This document shows positions 1 through 8,752 of a stretch of 63,047 nt of DNA, in pieces. The position numbers were made by a program, and so were the translations under genes. The notes below the pieces were generated by a model. The model was not told where the DNA came from. It was given only the letters and a program-made list of their open reading frames with translations, and did no database searches. Every line of letters starts with the position of its first letter. Position 1 is the stretch's first letter. This DNA comes from Verrucomicrobiota bacterium (lineage in GTDB: Bacteria > Verrucomicrobiota > Verrucomicrobiia > Chthoniobacterales > UBA10450), in contig JAFASN010000131.1 in NCBI GenBank assembly GCA_019244415.1, forward strand, positions 1 through 63,047, given 5' to 3'.

Positions 1-1299
1 AGGTCGGCCACCCATCTCGAGGAATTTCGTGAGCAGCACATTCGCGATGGTCGATTTTCCCGCGCCCGACAATCCGCTGAAGAAGACCGTGAAACCCTGT
101 TTATGACGCGGCGGAAAACTGCGGCGCAATTCGCGGGCGACTTCCGGGTAGGTAAACCAGGCAGGAATTTCGCGTCCTTCATTTAACCGCCGGCGCAACT
201 CCGTGCCGGAAAGATTGAGTACGCGTGTGTCCTTGGGTACTTCGTTTTCGGGGAAATACTTATCGCGCTCTTCCACGTATACCATCATTTGGAACGGCAC
301 CATCTCGACGCCTATTTCCGCCTGGTGTTTACGGAAGAGCTCCTGCGCCTGGTAGGGGCCATAGAATGGTTTGCCGTCTACATCCTTACCCGGCCCGGCG
401 TGGTCGCGCCCGACAACGAAGTGCGAGCAGCCATGATTTTTCCGAATGAGCGCGTGCCATATCGCTTCGCGCGGGCCGCCCATGCGCATCGCCAGCGGAA
501 GCAATGACAACTTCGCCGTCCCGTGCGGGTACTTGGTGACGAGCAGTTGGTAGCAGCGTACTCGAGTGAAGTAATCGACGTCGCCGGGGCGCGTCATTCC
601 CACCGAAGGATGGATGAGCAAACTGGCTTCAACCTGACGCGCCGCGCGAAACGTGAGCTCGACGTGCGCGCGGTGCATGGGATTGCGTGTTTGGAAAGCA
701 ACGATCCGTCGCCAGCCGAGACGGGTAAACTCCGCACGCAGATCAGCCGGCGTAAGGCGAAGGGTTCTGAAATCGTAATGAGTGGGCATCTGCAAACCTT
801 CGAGCCGGCCGCCGACGTACCGCGCGTTTGCTTTATTCAGGAGATAATCCACTCCGGGGTGCGCTTTACTCGTCGTGCCGAAGACAGCCTTTGCTTCGCC
901 GTTACGATCCGGCTGCCAGACATCTTCCACGTGCAGCACCGCGAGCATGACTCCTTCCGAATCGCGCAAGGCGATCCTGCTGCTACCCGGCTTGAGCGTT
1001 TTCGCGAACGCCTCAGTTACGTCAAGCGTGATCGGCATTGGCCAGAGCACGCCGTTGGTCAACTTCATCTCGTGGCAGACGCCTTCGTAATCGGCGCGAT
1101 TCATGAAGCCGCGCAAAGGTGAAAAGCCTCCACTGAGCAGCAGCTCGAGGTCGCAGATTTGGCGAGTGGTTAAATCCCAGGACGGGAAATCGCGCGATTG
1201 TGTCTTCAGGTAGGCCGCTTCTTCGGGGTCGAGAAGAAGGTTTACCAGTTCACCACCGTGAGGCGGAGTGAGATGACTTTGAGTGATGTTTCGATTCAT
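1..1299 (-). CDS. Bifunctional sulfate adenylyltransferase / adenylylsulfate kinase (3' end outside window)
   Basis: Makes APS from sulfate and ATP and then phosphorylates it to PAPS in the cytoplasm, for sulfate assimilation or sulfation. The 433 visible codons cover the whole ATP sulfurylase part, with QTRNPMHRAH (the HxxH nucleotide motif) and GRDHAGPG. They are followed in frame by the start of an APS kinase domain with the P-loop SGLSGAGKST. The rest of the kinase lies beyond base 1. The start is the ATG at 1299-1297, because the conserved N-terminal block begins shortly after it. The gene lies 60 bases downstream of a glycosyltransferase gene on the same strand. The fused sulfurylase-kinase arrangement is known from several bacteria; a heterodimeric CysD/CysN enzyme is excluded by the motifs. 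Confidence 0.96.
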   Translation of the reverse strand, partial: MNRNITQSHLTPPHGGELVNLLLDPEEAAYLKTQSRDFPSWDLTTRQICDLELLLSGGFSPLRGFMNRADYEGVCHEMKLTNGVLWPMPITLDVTEAFAKTLKPGSSRIALRDSEGVMLAVLHVEDVWQPDRNGEAKAVFGTTSKAHPGVDYLLNKANARYVGGRLEGLQMPTHYDFRTLRLTPADLRAEFTRLGWRRIVAFQTRNPMHRAHVELTFRAARQVEASLLIHPSVGMTRPGDVDYFTRVRCYQLLVTKYPHGTAKLSLLPLAMRMGGPREAIWHALIRKNHGCSHFVVGRDHAGPGKDVDGKPFYGPYQAQELFRKHQAEIGVEMVPFQMMVYVEERDKYFPENEVPKDTRVLNLSGTELRRRLNEGREIPAWFTYPEVARELRRSFPPRHKQGFTVFFSGLSGAGKSTIANVLLTKFLEMGGRP

Positions 1300-1359
1300 G
1301 CGTTTAAAATTCCGGGGAGATCACCTTTGTGCTGCGGCGAAGCGCCGACGCGCCAGCCT

Positions 1360-3072
1360 TTACAGCAGGTTCGGTTCCGTTGCACCACGGCGGGCGCAAG
1401 GCTGAGGCCGCGTGAATGTGCAACGTTTCGTTCGGCTGCGCCAATACTTGTTCGGCGGAAATCCGCGAGACGCAGCTGCGCTGAAACTTTGAAAAGTGGC
1501 ACTGTTCTTTGGACGAAACTCGATCAGCCAAATTTCTTGCATGCGTTTTTGCTGCACGACTTCTGCGTGCGCCCGCAGCCAATCCTCTTCCGGCAGCGGC
1601 TCGCCCAGGAGGTGTAGCTTTACGAAAAAGACACGCTTTCGGCCGCCGATCAGTGCCGGTAACGATTCCTGAACTCGCCGCCTGCCGAGCTGTTCGATCC
1701 ATGAGGCGATGCGAAGCGGCGAATGCGCATAACGCGCAATTCCGAGAACGCCCGAGGGAATCGAGTGCACGAGAACAACGTCGGCGGCGGTCGCCTGGGC
1801 TTGAAGAACAGGGACGATTTGGCAGAGCGGCTGACTGTTGCGCCAGTGTTGTCGGCATATTTTCGCGATCGGCGCGCTCCAGGCGAGAAGGATAAGTACA
1901 AGCGCGACGAGGCTGACGCGACGTGGAACCTCCGTCAGCGCAAGAGCGGCCAGTAAGTACGCCGCGGGGAGCGCGGCAAGTGTATATCGCGGGTTGTTGG
2001 CAAGATAAGTGTGTTGCAGCGCGTCCATGATTGATGGCGCGCAACAGGCCGCGATGAACCACAACCAAAGCAGCAAGCGCGTTTCGCCGAAAAGCCGGCT
2101 GCGCAAACGCCAGATCATTGCGGCAAACACGATCGCGAATAACAACGACGCGCTCCTGGCTGACCACGCGCTGTAAGGCCAGAGACCGGAGCCGCCGCCG
2201 GAGAAGAATTGAAGGAAATGATTTCGCGTCGCACGCAAGGCGTGGTACTCGCTCGGCCGCATGTGAAGCCACCCGCCGGTGATCCTCCAGCGCGCCAGCG
2301 AATCGGGCACGTGAACGTACCAGGGAGAAATCGCGAGCATGGCCAGCGCGACGCACCCGATGAGAGCAGCGCGGCGAAAACTCCCCGGTCGAAGGAGCAC
2401 GAACGCGACCATCGCCATCCACGGAAACAGGAAGAAATAGTGGGTCAGGAATCCGGCAGCCGACGCGGCAATCCACAGAAAGTACGCCCAAGCGGGGCCG
2501 GGTTGTTGTTGGAGCCGCAGCGTTGCCCACGCGGTCGCAAGCACCAGGAAAATGAGGAGCGAATACATTCGCGCTTCCGTGCCGAAGTACGTGCCGATCG
2601 GAGAGAAGGCGAACAGAGCGCAACTTGGAATGAGCGCCTTAGTACCAGCCGTTCGGCGCGTGACACTCGCCATCAGCGGAAACGAGGCGAGCGACCACAG
2701 GACGGAGAAGCAACGTGCAGCGAAATCGCTTGTGCCGGCGAGGATCGTCCACCCGTAAAGCAAAATGTAGTAAAGCGGCGGGCTGGTATCGGACAGGTAA
2801 ACGGCGCGAACAACCCGCGCCAAACCCGCGGGCGGATGTTCGTGCTTCAGGTAACGCTGAAGCTGTTCCGGTGACACTGGCCGCGGCGGCTGGACGAAGT
2901 CGCCGGCGGCGACGTTACTCTTCGCCGCAGGTTGCTCGAGGCTGTGGCCGGTCGCGAGGGCGAGAGAAAACAGTTCATCTCCCCAGAGGCATTGCCGGGC
3001 TGCAATCGTAAGTTGCAGCGCTGCCATGAGAACAAACAACACGAGCAGCGCCCACGACCGGCGATAAGTCAT
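1360..3072 (-). CDS. GT39-type (PMT/ArnT-like) membrane glycosyltransferase
   Basis: Predicted integral-membrane glycosyltransferase of 570 residues that would use a polyprenyl-phosphate sugar donor on the outer face of the inner membrane. The first membrane segment is followed by LWGDELFS, matching the acidic DE motif in the first loop of GT39 enzymes. About ten further hydrophobic segments follow, then a soluble C-terminal tail. I chose the ATG at 3072 because it overlaps the upstream stop codon (ATGA); an open frame continues further upstream but runs into the neighbouring gene. It belongs to a run of four glycosyltransferase genes. The acceptor is unknown. The last roughly 50 residues are basic and unlike the family, so the C-terminus may be divergent. 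Confidence 0.85.
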   Translation of the reverse strand: MTYRRSWALLVLFVLMAALQLTIAARQCLWGDELFSLALATGHSLEQPAAKSNVAAGDFVQPPRPVSPEQLQRYLKHEHPPAGLARVVRAVYLSDTSPPLYYILLYGWTILAGTSDFAARCFSVLWSLASFPLMASVTRRTAGTKALIPSCALFAFSPIGTYFGTEARMYSLLIFLVLATAWATLRLQQQPGPAWAYFLWIAASAAGFLTHYFFLFPWMAMVAFVLLRPGSFRRAALIGCVALAMLAISPWYVHVPDSLARWRITGGWLHMRPSEYHALRATRNHFLQFFSGGGSGLWPYSAWSARSASLLFAIVFAAMIWRLRSRLFGETRLLLWLWFIAACCAPSIMDALQHTYLANNPRYTLAALPAAYLLAALALTEVPRRVSLVALVLILLAWSAPIAKICRQHWRNSQPLCQIVPVLQAQATAADVVLVHSIPSGVLGIARYAHSPLRIASWIEQLGRRRVQESLPALIGGRKRVFFVKLHLLGEPLPEEDWLRAHAEVVQQKRMQEIWLIEFRPKNSATFQSFSAAASRGFPPNKYWRSRTKRCTFTRPQPCARRGATEPNLL

Positions 3073-4643
3073 CGGGCGCGCACATCGACGGCCGGCCCGG
3101 AAACTTCGTTCGCGTGGCGCCGCGCCAGATCCCGGTAAGGACCGATCGCGAATCTTTGATACAACCAAAGTCCAAGCAGAACCTGCCAATATCCACCGCC
3201 GGCGCTTGCAAGGTGAAATGACGAGCTGCCCATGCCCGCGCCGCGATTGATCCATGAGATCGGTACCTGCTCGACGCGATAACCGAGTACGAGCGGTTCC
3301 AAGCCGGTCTCGGCGTTCGCGGCGAAACCGGGCTGCCGCAGCCGCAAATTTTCAGCAACCTCGCGGCGCATGAGTTTGAGATTATTTGTCACGTCGCGAA
3401 TACGGCGACCGAAGAGAATGACGGCGAGGGTGTGGAATGCGCGATTGGCGAGAATCTTCAAAAATGGATAACCGAGCAGCACGCTGTGGCGGGAAAATCG
3501 GCTGCCGATGACCACGTCGTGACCTTTGGCGGCTGCGTCAAATAGATCGCGCAACTCTGGAAGCAGCTGCTCGAAATCGCAGTCGGTCGTGAGTACGTAC
3601 TGGCCAGTGCACGCATTGAAACCGTCGGCCAGCGCCCGACCGACGCCATTTGGCGGAGTACGGCGAACTGGTTTCACCCGCCCATCACTTGCGGCGAGCT
3701 CCGACAAAATCTCCCATGTCCGATCAGTACTCCCATCATCAACCGGCACAATTTCGTGCACGTACTCACCGTAAAGTTGCAGGATGCGCTCGACCAGTCG
3801 GCGCACGTTCGCTTCCTCGTTTCGGCACGGAATTACGACCGAGATCGCGTTGCGCAAGGCAGGATGATCGAACAGCGAGACTGCCGCGCGCTGGCTTTGC
3901 CTCGGCGGCTTTTGCGCATGTACCAAAATCGAGCCGGCCATTCGCTGCACGATCGGCGCGTTCTCGAGCAAAATAGAAAGATTGCGCAGCAGCCAAATGA
4001 AGGAACGCGTCAGCGGCGCAAAAACGAAATCGTTAAAGACGGCGTAAATGCCGACGAACCCGATTTCGGAAAGCAGCTCATAAAGCCGCGGCCGATCGAT
4101 GAGGTTGCGCGGGTCCGGACGGCCGAGCGCGCGCGAGAGCAGCGCTTTCAATTTATGAACTGGATTCCACGGATTGCTCTCATAAAAAACGATTTTGCCT
4201 CCGGGCGCGAGCAGGTCATACACTACGCTGAGCAGCGCCGTCGAAGTGCGCCGGTCTAGTACATCCATGCCGACGACGCAATCGAAATGGCGACCACGCA
4301 GCGCGCCGGGCAAATCCTGCAATTGGATCAGCTCGACGTTACGAACGGCGTCATCAATAACTGCGGGGCAGGATTGAAACGTGACTGCGGTGATCGGATT
4401 TTCGTTTCGGGAAACGCGAAACAGCGCCCGCGTAAATCTTAGCTCTCCGCAGCCGAGCTCGAGAATCGTTTGTCCTGGCAGCAGATGGACGGTGTGGCGG
4501 AAAGTCTGGGCGCGCCAAAGAAGCCGGTCATCGAGGATCGGGTCGTGTTTGCGCCAGTACTCATCGCGGTAACGTTCGCGAACGGCCAGACACGAGACCA
4601 GCGACTCGGTTTGGCAGTTATTTTGCGGCGCCGTTTCGCTCAT
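3069..4643 (-). CDS. Methyltransferase - family 2 glycosyltransferase fusion protein
   Basis: A 524-residue two-domain protein. Residues about 25-230 form a class I SAM-dependent methyltransferase (ILELGCGELRFTRALF as motif I, then FDCVVGMDVLDRR and the LLAPGGKIVFYE strand). Residues about 265-480 are a GT2 domain (ISVVIPCRNEEANVRRLV, VPVDDGSTDRTWEIL, LTTDCDFEQ) resembling dolichyl-phosphate or undecaprenyl-phosphate sugar synthases. The GT2 half probably charges a polyprenyl carrier for the adjacent GT39 proteins; the methyl acceptor is unknown. It overlaps the GT39 gene on each side (4 bases downstream, 26 upstream), so it is translationally coupled. No frameshift or linker stop separates the domains. 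Confidence 0.88.
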   Translation of the reverse strand: MSETAPQNNCQTESLVSCLAVRERYRDEYWRKHDPILDDRLLWRAQTFRHTVHLLPGQTILELGCGELRFTRALFRVSRNENPITAVTFQSCPAVIDDAVRNVELIQLQDLPGALRGRHFDCVVGMDVLDRRTSTALLSVVYDLLAPGGKIVFYESNPWNPVHKLKALLSRALGRPDPRNLIDRPRLYELLSEIGFVGIYAVFNDFVFAPLTRSFIWLLRNLSILLENAPIVQRMAGSILVHAQKPPRQSQRAAVSLFDHPALRNAISVVIPCRNEEANVRRLVERILQLYGEYVHEIVPVDDGSTDRTWEILSELAASDGRVKPVRRTPPNGVGRALADGFNACTGQYVLTTDCDFEQLLPELRDLFDAAAKGHDVVIGSRFSRHSVLLGYPFLKILANRAFHTLAVILFGRRIRDVTNNLKLMRREVAENLRLRQPGFAANAETGLEPLVLGYRVEQVPISWINRGAGMGSSSFHLASAGGGYWQVLLGLWLYQRFAIGPYRDLARRHANEVSGPAVDVRAR

Positions 4644-6339
4644 AAATGCTTGTCCCTTCGGCGGAATAAACCACGCGCCAGTTCGCCGGGTCGATTTCCA
4701 CCGCGGGCCGCGCGTAACGGCGAGTCACATCCAGGAACTCGAGTTGATCGATCACCACGTACTTCACCGGCACGGTCGCCAGCAAGTGTTCTGCACGTTG
4801 CGCATCACGTTCCATGGGCGGAAGTACGGCGCGGCGCCCGGTGAGCAGGTAAAGATAATGAGGCGCGCTTGTTGCCACGATCGCGTCCGAAGGCGCGTGG
4901 ACCCGAATCCACGAGACTGCTTTTTCCCAGCTCGTCCACGTTTTATCGTGGTAGAACAACCGAGCGTTGCGTGCGTTCGGGACTCCGGAATCAAATTCCG
5001 GCAAATCATCGGTGCGAAGCCGAAAAGCTTTCAGTAGCGCGTAAAGCTGAAGGAGAAATACTCCGGCAAGTAAGGCGCAAAGTACGACTCTGCCGAACTG
5101 GAACGCGCCGCCTTGCCGTGAAAACATCGCGTAAAGCTGACGCCAGCCCGCGATTGCGCAGATGCAAATGAATGGCGCAACCGGCATGAGATAACGGCTG
5201 AACTGCTCCGGCCACGGTGTGGTCGCGGCAAGCGAAAACGAGAGCAGCAGGATAAGTACAATCATTCCTCCACCAGCGCGCATAAGCGGCGCGAGCCCGA
5301 GAAAAGTGATCGCGCATACGATCAGGATCGGGACGACGACAAGCTTTAGCGGAATGAGATTATCGAGCGGAAGATGGCGTCGGGCGCGATTCAGGATTTG
5401 GGCCCAGAAATCTTCCTTTGTACTCGCGGCTTCGCCGATGGCGTGAAGCATTGGGAAAACGTTGCTGGCGAAGCGCGTCGCGATTGTGCCGATTCCGGCG
5501 TGGCCAAGCTCTGGCCGAAACGGATCAACGAGCGCGACGTTTTCGGCGTAGCTAACGTTGTAGTACTGGTAAGGTGCGCGCTGGTACTCATAGGCGGGAT
5601 GAGTGTAATCGTAACTCGAACGTACTTTCATCACGTACGCCTGCCAGCTTACCACTGGTAAAAGAGCGAGCGCCGCTCGAACAACGACGGTGCGCCAGTG
5701 TCTTCGCACAACCGCATCGAGCACCCACGCGCCCAGCAAGGCTAGCCCGGCTGTCCGCAGCAGAAAACCGGAGGCAGCAAGGGCGAAAAGCAATGGCTCG
5801 CGCAGCCACGCGGTGAGGCGTTTGCTCATCGCTACCAGCACAAAGCAGACGCTGAGAAGCGCAAACGGCAGCTCAGCAAAGAGCAGATCCGACATGAATA
5901 CCGTCATGAGCTGGCAAAGGCAGAGCGCGACGGCGACAAAGGCCAGAGCTGGAGTTGAGAAGCGCCGCGCCAGAGCAAACAAGCTCAGGCCGAAGAGTAC
6001 AAAAATGAGCGCGTAGGACCGCCGCAGCCACGGTGCGACAACGGCGGGATCGGTTGTGCCGAGGACGCGTTCGTGCAAGGCGACAAAGAGCGGGAGCAGC
6101 GGTGGATACTGGATCGCTTCTGGCGAGCCTGGTTCACTCGAGATGCGATAGCCTTCGCCGCTCGCAAGTGAAGTACCGAGCAGGTAATAAACTCCACCAT
6201 CCCAACGAAGATCGATCGGTCCGGACAAACGCGGGACCCAGAGCAGGAGCGACAAAACCAGAATGGCCGCCCAGCAGTACCTGCTTTGTTCCCACCACCA
6301 GCGATCAGCCTGCGCGGGTGCCGGGCTGACGTCAGTCAT
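4618..6339 (-). CDS. GT39-type membrane glycosyltransferase
   Basis: A 573-residue polytopic membrane protein. After the first membrane span comes DLRWDGGVYYLLGTSLASG, the acidic first-loop region typical of GT39 / PMT-like enzymes. Many hydrophobic helices follow, then a periplasmic C-terminal domain (from about residue 455, FYHDKTWTSWEKAVSWIR, VVIDQLEF). It would transfer a sugar from a polyprenyl-phosphate carrier. It overlaps the neighbouring GT2 gene by 4 bases and the fusion gene by 26, so it sits in the middle of a tightly coupled operon. Substrate unknown. Confidence 0.85.
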   Translation of the reverse strand: MTDVSPAPAQADRWWWEQSRYCWAAILVLSLLLWVPRLSGPIDLRWDGGVYYLLGTSLASGEGYRISSEPGSPEAIQYPPLLPLFVALHERVLGTTDPAVVAPWLRRSYALIFVLFGLSLFALARRFSTPALAFVAVALCLCQLMTVFMSDLLFAELPFALLSVCFVLVAMSKRLTAWLREPLLFALAASGFLLRTAGLALLGAWVLDAVVRRHWRTVVVRAALALLPVVSWQAYVMKVRSSYDYTHPAYEYQRAPYQYYNVSYAENVALVDPFRPELGHAGIGTIATRFASNVFPMLHAIGEAASTKEDFWAQILNRARRHLPLDNLIPLKLVVVPILIVCAITFLGLAPLMRAGGGMIVLILLLSFSLAATTPWPEQFSRYLMPVAPFICICAIAGWRQLYAMFSRQGGAFQFGRVVLCALLAGVFLLQLYALLKAFRLRTDDLPEFDSGVPNARNARLFYHDKTWTSWEKAVSWIRVHAPSDAIVATSAPHYLYLLTGRRAVLPPMERDAQRAEHLLATVPVKYVVIDQLEFLDVTRRYARPAVEIDPANWRVVYSAEGTSIYERNGAAK

Positions 6340-7541
6340 TCGCGCGAGCGATGATGAAGTTGACCAGCCAACTGAAGGAAGCGTTCTCCACGTTCAGCAG
6401 CCATGTTTAATAAGCCGAAGTAGAACCCGGCCAGCAATGTTTGTCCGCCAAGCAGCAGCAACAGAACCGAGCAGATGACGAGGCGAATGGTAAAGTCCGG
6501 CCGCAATGCGCCAAAACGGACGAGTTCCCACTGGCGCGTCGCCGCGATTCCAAGAATAACGCCGGCGCAGATAAGTACAACTCCTGAGATGACAAACCGC
6601 TCCAGCGTTTCTCGTTGAGCTAGAAAGCGCAGTCGTGTTTGTGGCGGGTGAAGCCCTGTTTCAACCGCCATAAGCTTGGCGAAAGTGAAAAGTAGAAGCG
6701 ATTGGTAGCCGAGCAGGATCGCCGCCGTCGAGTAAAGCAGTGTATGGTAATCAAAAGTGACGCCGCCGATCGTCATCGGCCCACGCAGGAGCAGGGTGGA
6801 AACAAGCGTGCCGAGGGCCAGCAGCAAGACACCGGGGATTCCAAAGAACCATCGCGGGCTGAGGAGTAAGTACAGCCGCAGACTCCGCCAGGCATCGCGG
6901 TAACGGCGCAGATGAGGCGCGCGGTCGCGCCCGTCCGGCGAAAGCGTTGTAGGTACTTCGGTGATGCGGAGCCCGTGCATGGTCGCTTTCACCAACATCT
7001 CAAGCGCGAACTCCATCCCGCGGCTTTGCAACTCGAGCCGTTGCACTGCCTCGCGCCTGAATCCGCGCAAACCGCAGTAGAAGTCGCTCGCTTCGCGGCA
7101 GGAGAAAAACAGACGCCCGATTGCGCTGAGGAGCGGGTTGCCGAAATAGCGATGCAAAGGAGGCATCGCTCCCGGCGCGATGCCGCCGAGAAAGCGATTG
7201 CCCATGACCAGGTCATAACCGTCGCGGAGCTTTTGCACGAAAGGCGCCAGTGCGGAAAAATCATAGCTCTGGTCAGAATCGCCCATGATGACGTACTTAC
7301 CGTGTGCGGCGTTGATCCCCGCCGCCAACGCCGCGCCGTAGCCGCGAGTCTCGGCGCGTACTACACGCGCGCCGCACTGCTCAGCTAGCTCGCGCGAACC
7401 ATCGGTGCTGCCGTTGTCGGCGACGATTATCTCCCCGCTGATTTTTTCCTGGTTCAGAAACGTCTGCGCTTTTTGAACGCAGCCGGCCAGCGTTCGCGCC
7501 TCATTCAGGCAAGGCATAACGATCGTTAACTCCGGGTTCAC
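6336..7541 (-). CDS. GT2 polyprenyl-phosphate sugar synthase with C-terminal membrane domain
   Basis: A 401-residue protein. It has an N-terminal GT-A domain (LTIVMPCLNEARTLAGCV, IIVADNGSTDGSREL, YVIMGDSDQSYDF with a DSD-type metal motif, and LVMGNRFLGG) and about four C-terminal membrane helices from residue 225. This matches dolichol-P-mannose synthase-like enzymes that load sugar onto undecaprenyl phosphate. It is the first gene of the minus-strand glycosyltransferase operon, so the promoter should lie above 7541. It would supply donor for the GT39 enzymes downstream. The sugar cannot be inferred. Confidence 0.9.
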   Translation of the reverse strand: MNPELTIVMPCLNEARTLAGCVQKAQTFLNQEKISGEIIVADNGSTDGSRELAEQCGARVVRAETRGYGAALAAGINAAHGKYVIMGDSDQSYDFSALAPFVQKLRDGYDLVMGNRFLGGIAPGAMPPLHRYFGNPLLSAIGRLFFSCREASDFYCGLRGFRREAVQRLELQSRGMEFALEMLVKATMHGLRITEVPTTLSPDGRDRAPHLRRYRDAWRSLRLYLLLSPRWFFGIPGVLLLALGTLVSTLLLRGPMTIGGVTFDYHTLLYSTAAILLGYQSLLLFTFAKLMAVETGLHPPQTRLRFLAQRETLERFVISGVVLICAGVILGIAATRQWELVRFGALRPDFTIRLVICSVLLLLLGGQTLLAGFYFGLLNMAAERGERFLQLAGQLHHRSRE

Positions 7542-7764
7542 ACGCGACAGGCAAATGTATCACCCTTCGCTTTCGGTGAGTAACCGAATCGCCATTCGCC
7601 GGAAACCGCATTGATGCGCCCGGTGGCGCCGGCACCTGCGTACTTTTCGCAAGCGTGAATGCCCTTGCCGCGTCCGTGTCGCGCTGCTAATCAAATCCGC
7701 CGGCGTGCGCAGCTCGCCGAAACCACACTTGATGAACAAACCACCAATACCCTGGATGGGGTTC

Positions 7765-7827
7765 GGCAACGAGGAATCGTTGCCCTACAGGTATCGCATT
7801 TTCTGGAGGCCAACCGTTTCCGGTTGG
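7765..7827. repeat. Single REP-like paired-hairpin element (inverted relative to the 11.6-kb array)
   Basis: Two perfect small hairpins. 7765-7784 has arms GGCAACGA / TCGTTGCC with loop GGAA. 7810-7827 has arms CCAACCG / CGGTTGG with loop TTTC. They are joined by CTACAG and a short spacer. The same unit, reverse-complemented, is tandemly repeated at 11620-11952. The element sits in the 381-base gap (7542-7922) between the minus-strand glycosyltransferase operon and plus-strand pqqB. I see no gene in that gap; the promoters for both directions should be here. Confidence 0.88.
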
Positions 7828-7922
7828 CGAGAGGGAGGATACCCTGTTCGAACGCGTGCGTGCCGGTCTTCTTCCGCTGCGGCATCTCCTGGCGGCGAGG
7901 AATTTAAATAGGAGGAGGCGCT

Positions 7923-8750
7923 ATTTTCGTTCGAGTACTTGGCGTTGCGGCCAGCGGCGGATTGCCCCAGTGGAATTGCGGTTGCGGCAATTGTCACCGC
8001 GCGCGGAGGGGGCAGATCGCGCCGCAATTGCGTGCGTGTGTGGCAGTCAGCGGTGATGAAAAAGAGTGGTGGCTCATCAACGCCACGCCTGATCTCCCCA
8101 GCCAGATCGCTGGTTTTGCGCCGCTTCAGCCTGCTGAAAAAAGCAACACTTCACCCATCGCCGGCATTCTCCTCACCGACGCCGAGATCGATCATGTCAT
8201 CGGCATTCTGCTCATGCGAGAACGGCACTCGCCGCTACCCGTGTACACTTCGGCCGAAGTACGAGAAAAACTGCGCTGGCTTGATGAATTGATGCAGCCG
8301 TTTTGCCGCATCGAGTGGCGCGAGCTGCCGCGGCAGTTTGTGAAGCTTGCCGATGGGATCGGACTTCGCGGAACGGAACTTCCACGCAGCGTGGCGTTTC
8401 AGCTGAAGGCGAATCGGAACCGGCTGCTTGTCGTTGCTCCCGCCGTCAACACCATCACGGGCGAGCTTGATGACGCGTTGCAGGAAGCCGATGCGATCTT
8501 TTTTGATGGGACATTCTGGAGCAACAAAGAGCTCGCTGCTCACCGCGAAGCCGCGCCTTCTGCGCTTGAGATGGGGCACATGCCGGTCGAGCGCAGTCTT
8601 GGCTTCCTGACCGAAGCGAGTGCGCCGCGGAAAATCTACATTCACATCAACAACACCAACCCGATCCTGACGCCCGGCTCACCAGAACGGCGCGCGGTCG
8701 AATCAGCCGGAATCACCGTTGGCTATGACGGCATGGAATTCGAGCTGTAG
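7923..8750 (+). CDS. pqqB: PqqB-like metallo-beta-lactamase-fold protein with apparent ATT start
   Basis: The family acts in pyrroloquinoline quinone biosynthesis as an iron-dependent hydroxylase on the PQQ precursor. Visible marks are the N-terminal VRVLGVAASGGLPQWNCGCG, the CxCxxC zinc site (CGCGNC) and LTDAEIDHVIGILLMRE with the DH pair. The conserved first strand begins at the ATT codon at 7923, four bases after the Shine-Dalgarno run AGGAGGAGG (7910-7918). No ATG, GTG or TTG lies in frame between the upstream stop at 7905 and the TTG at 7962, and starting at 7962 would remove the first strand and glycine loop. Length from ATT is 275 residues, near the family norm. No pqqA, C, D or E is in the window. 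The P1 peptidase gene follows after 2 bases. Confidence 0.85.
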   Translation: MFVRVLGVAASGGLPQWNCGCGNCHRARRGQIAPQLRACVAVSGDEKEWWLINATPDLPSQIAGFAPLQPAEKSNTSPIAGILLTDAEIDHVIGILLMRERHSPLPVYTSAEVREKLRWLDELMQPFCRIEWRELPRQFVKLADGIGLRGTELPRSVAFQLKANRNRLLVVAPAVNTITGELDDALQEADAIFFDGTFWSNKELAAHREAAPSALEMGHMPVERSLGFLTEASAPRKIYIHINNTNPILTPGSPERRAVESAGITVGYDGMEFEL

Positions 8751-8752
8751 AA

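Noticed and set aside
1304-2623. 439-codon minus-strand frame overlapping the GT39 gene
   Set aside because: Arg/Ala-rich shadow in a second frame. The overlapping frame has clear membrane helices and the GT39 motif.
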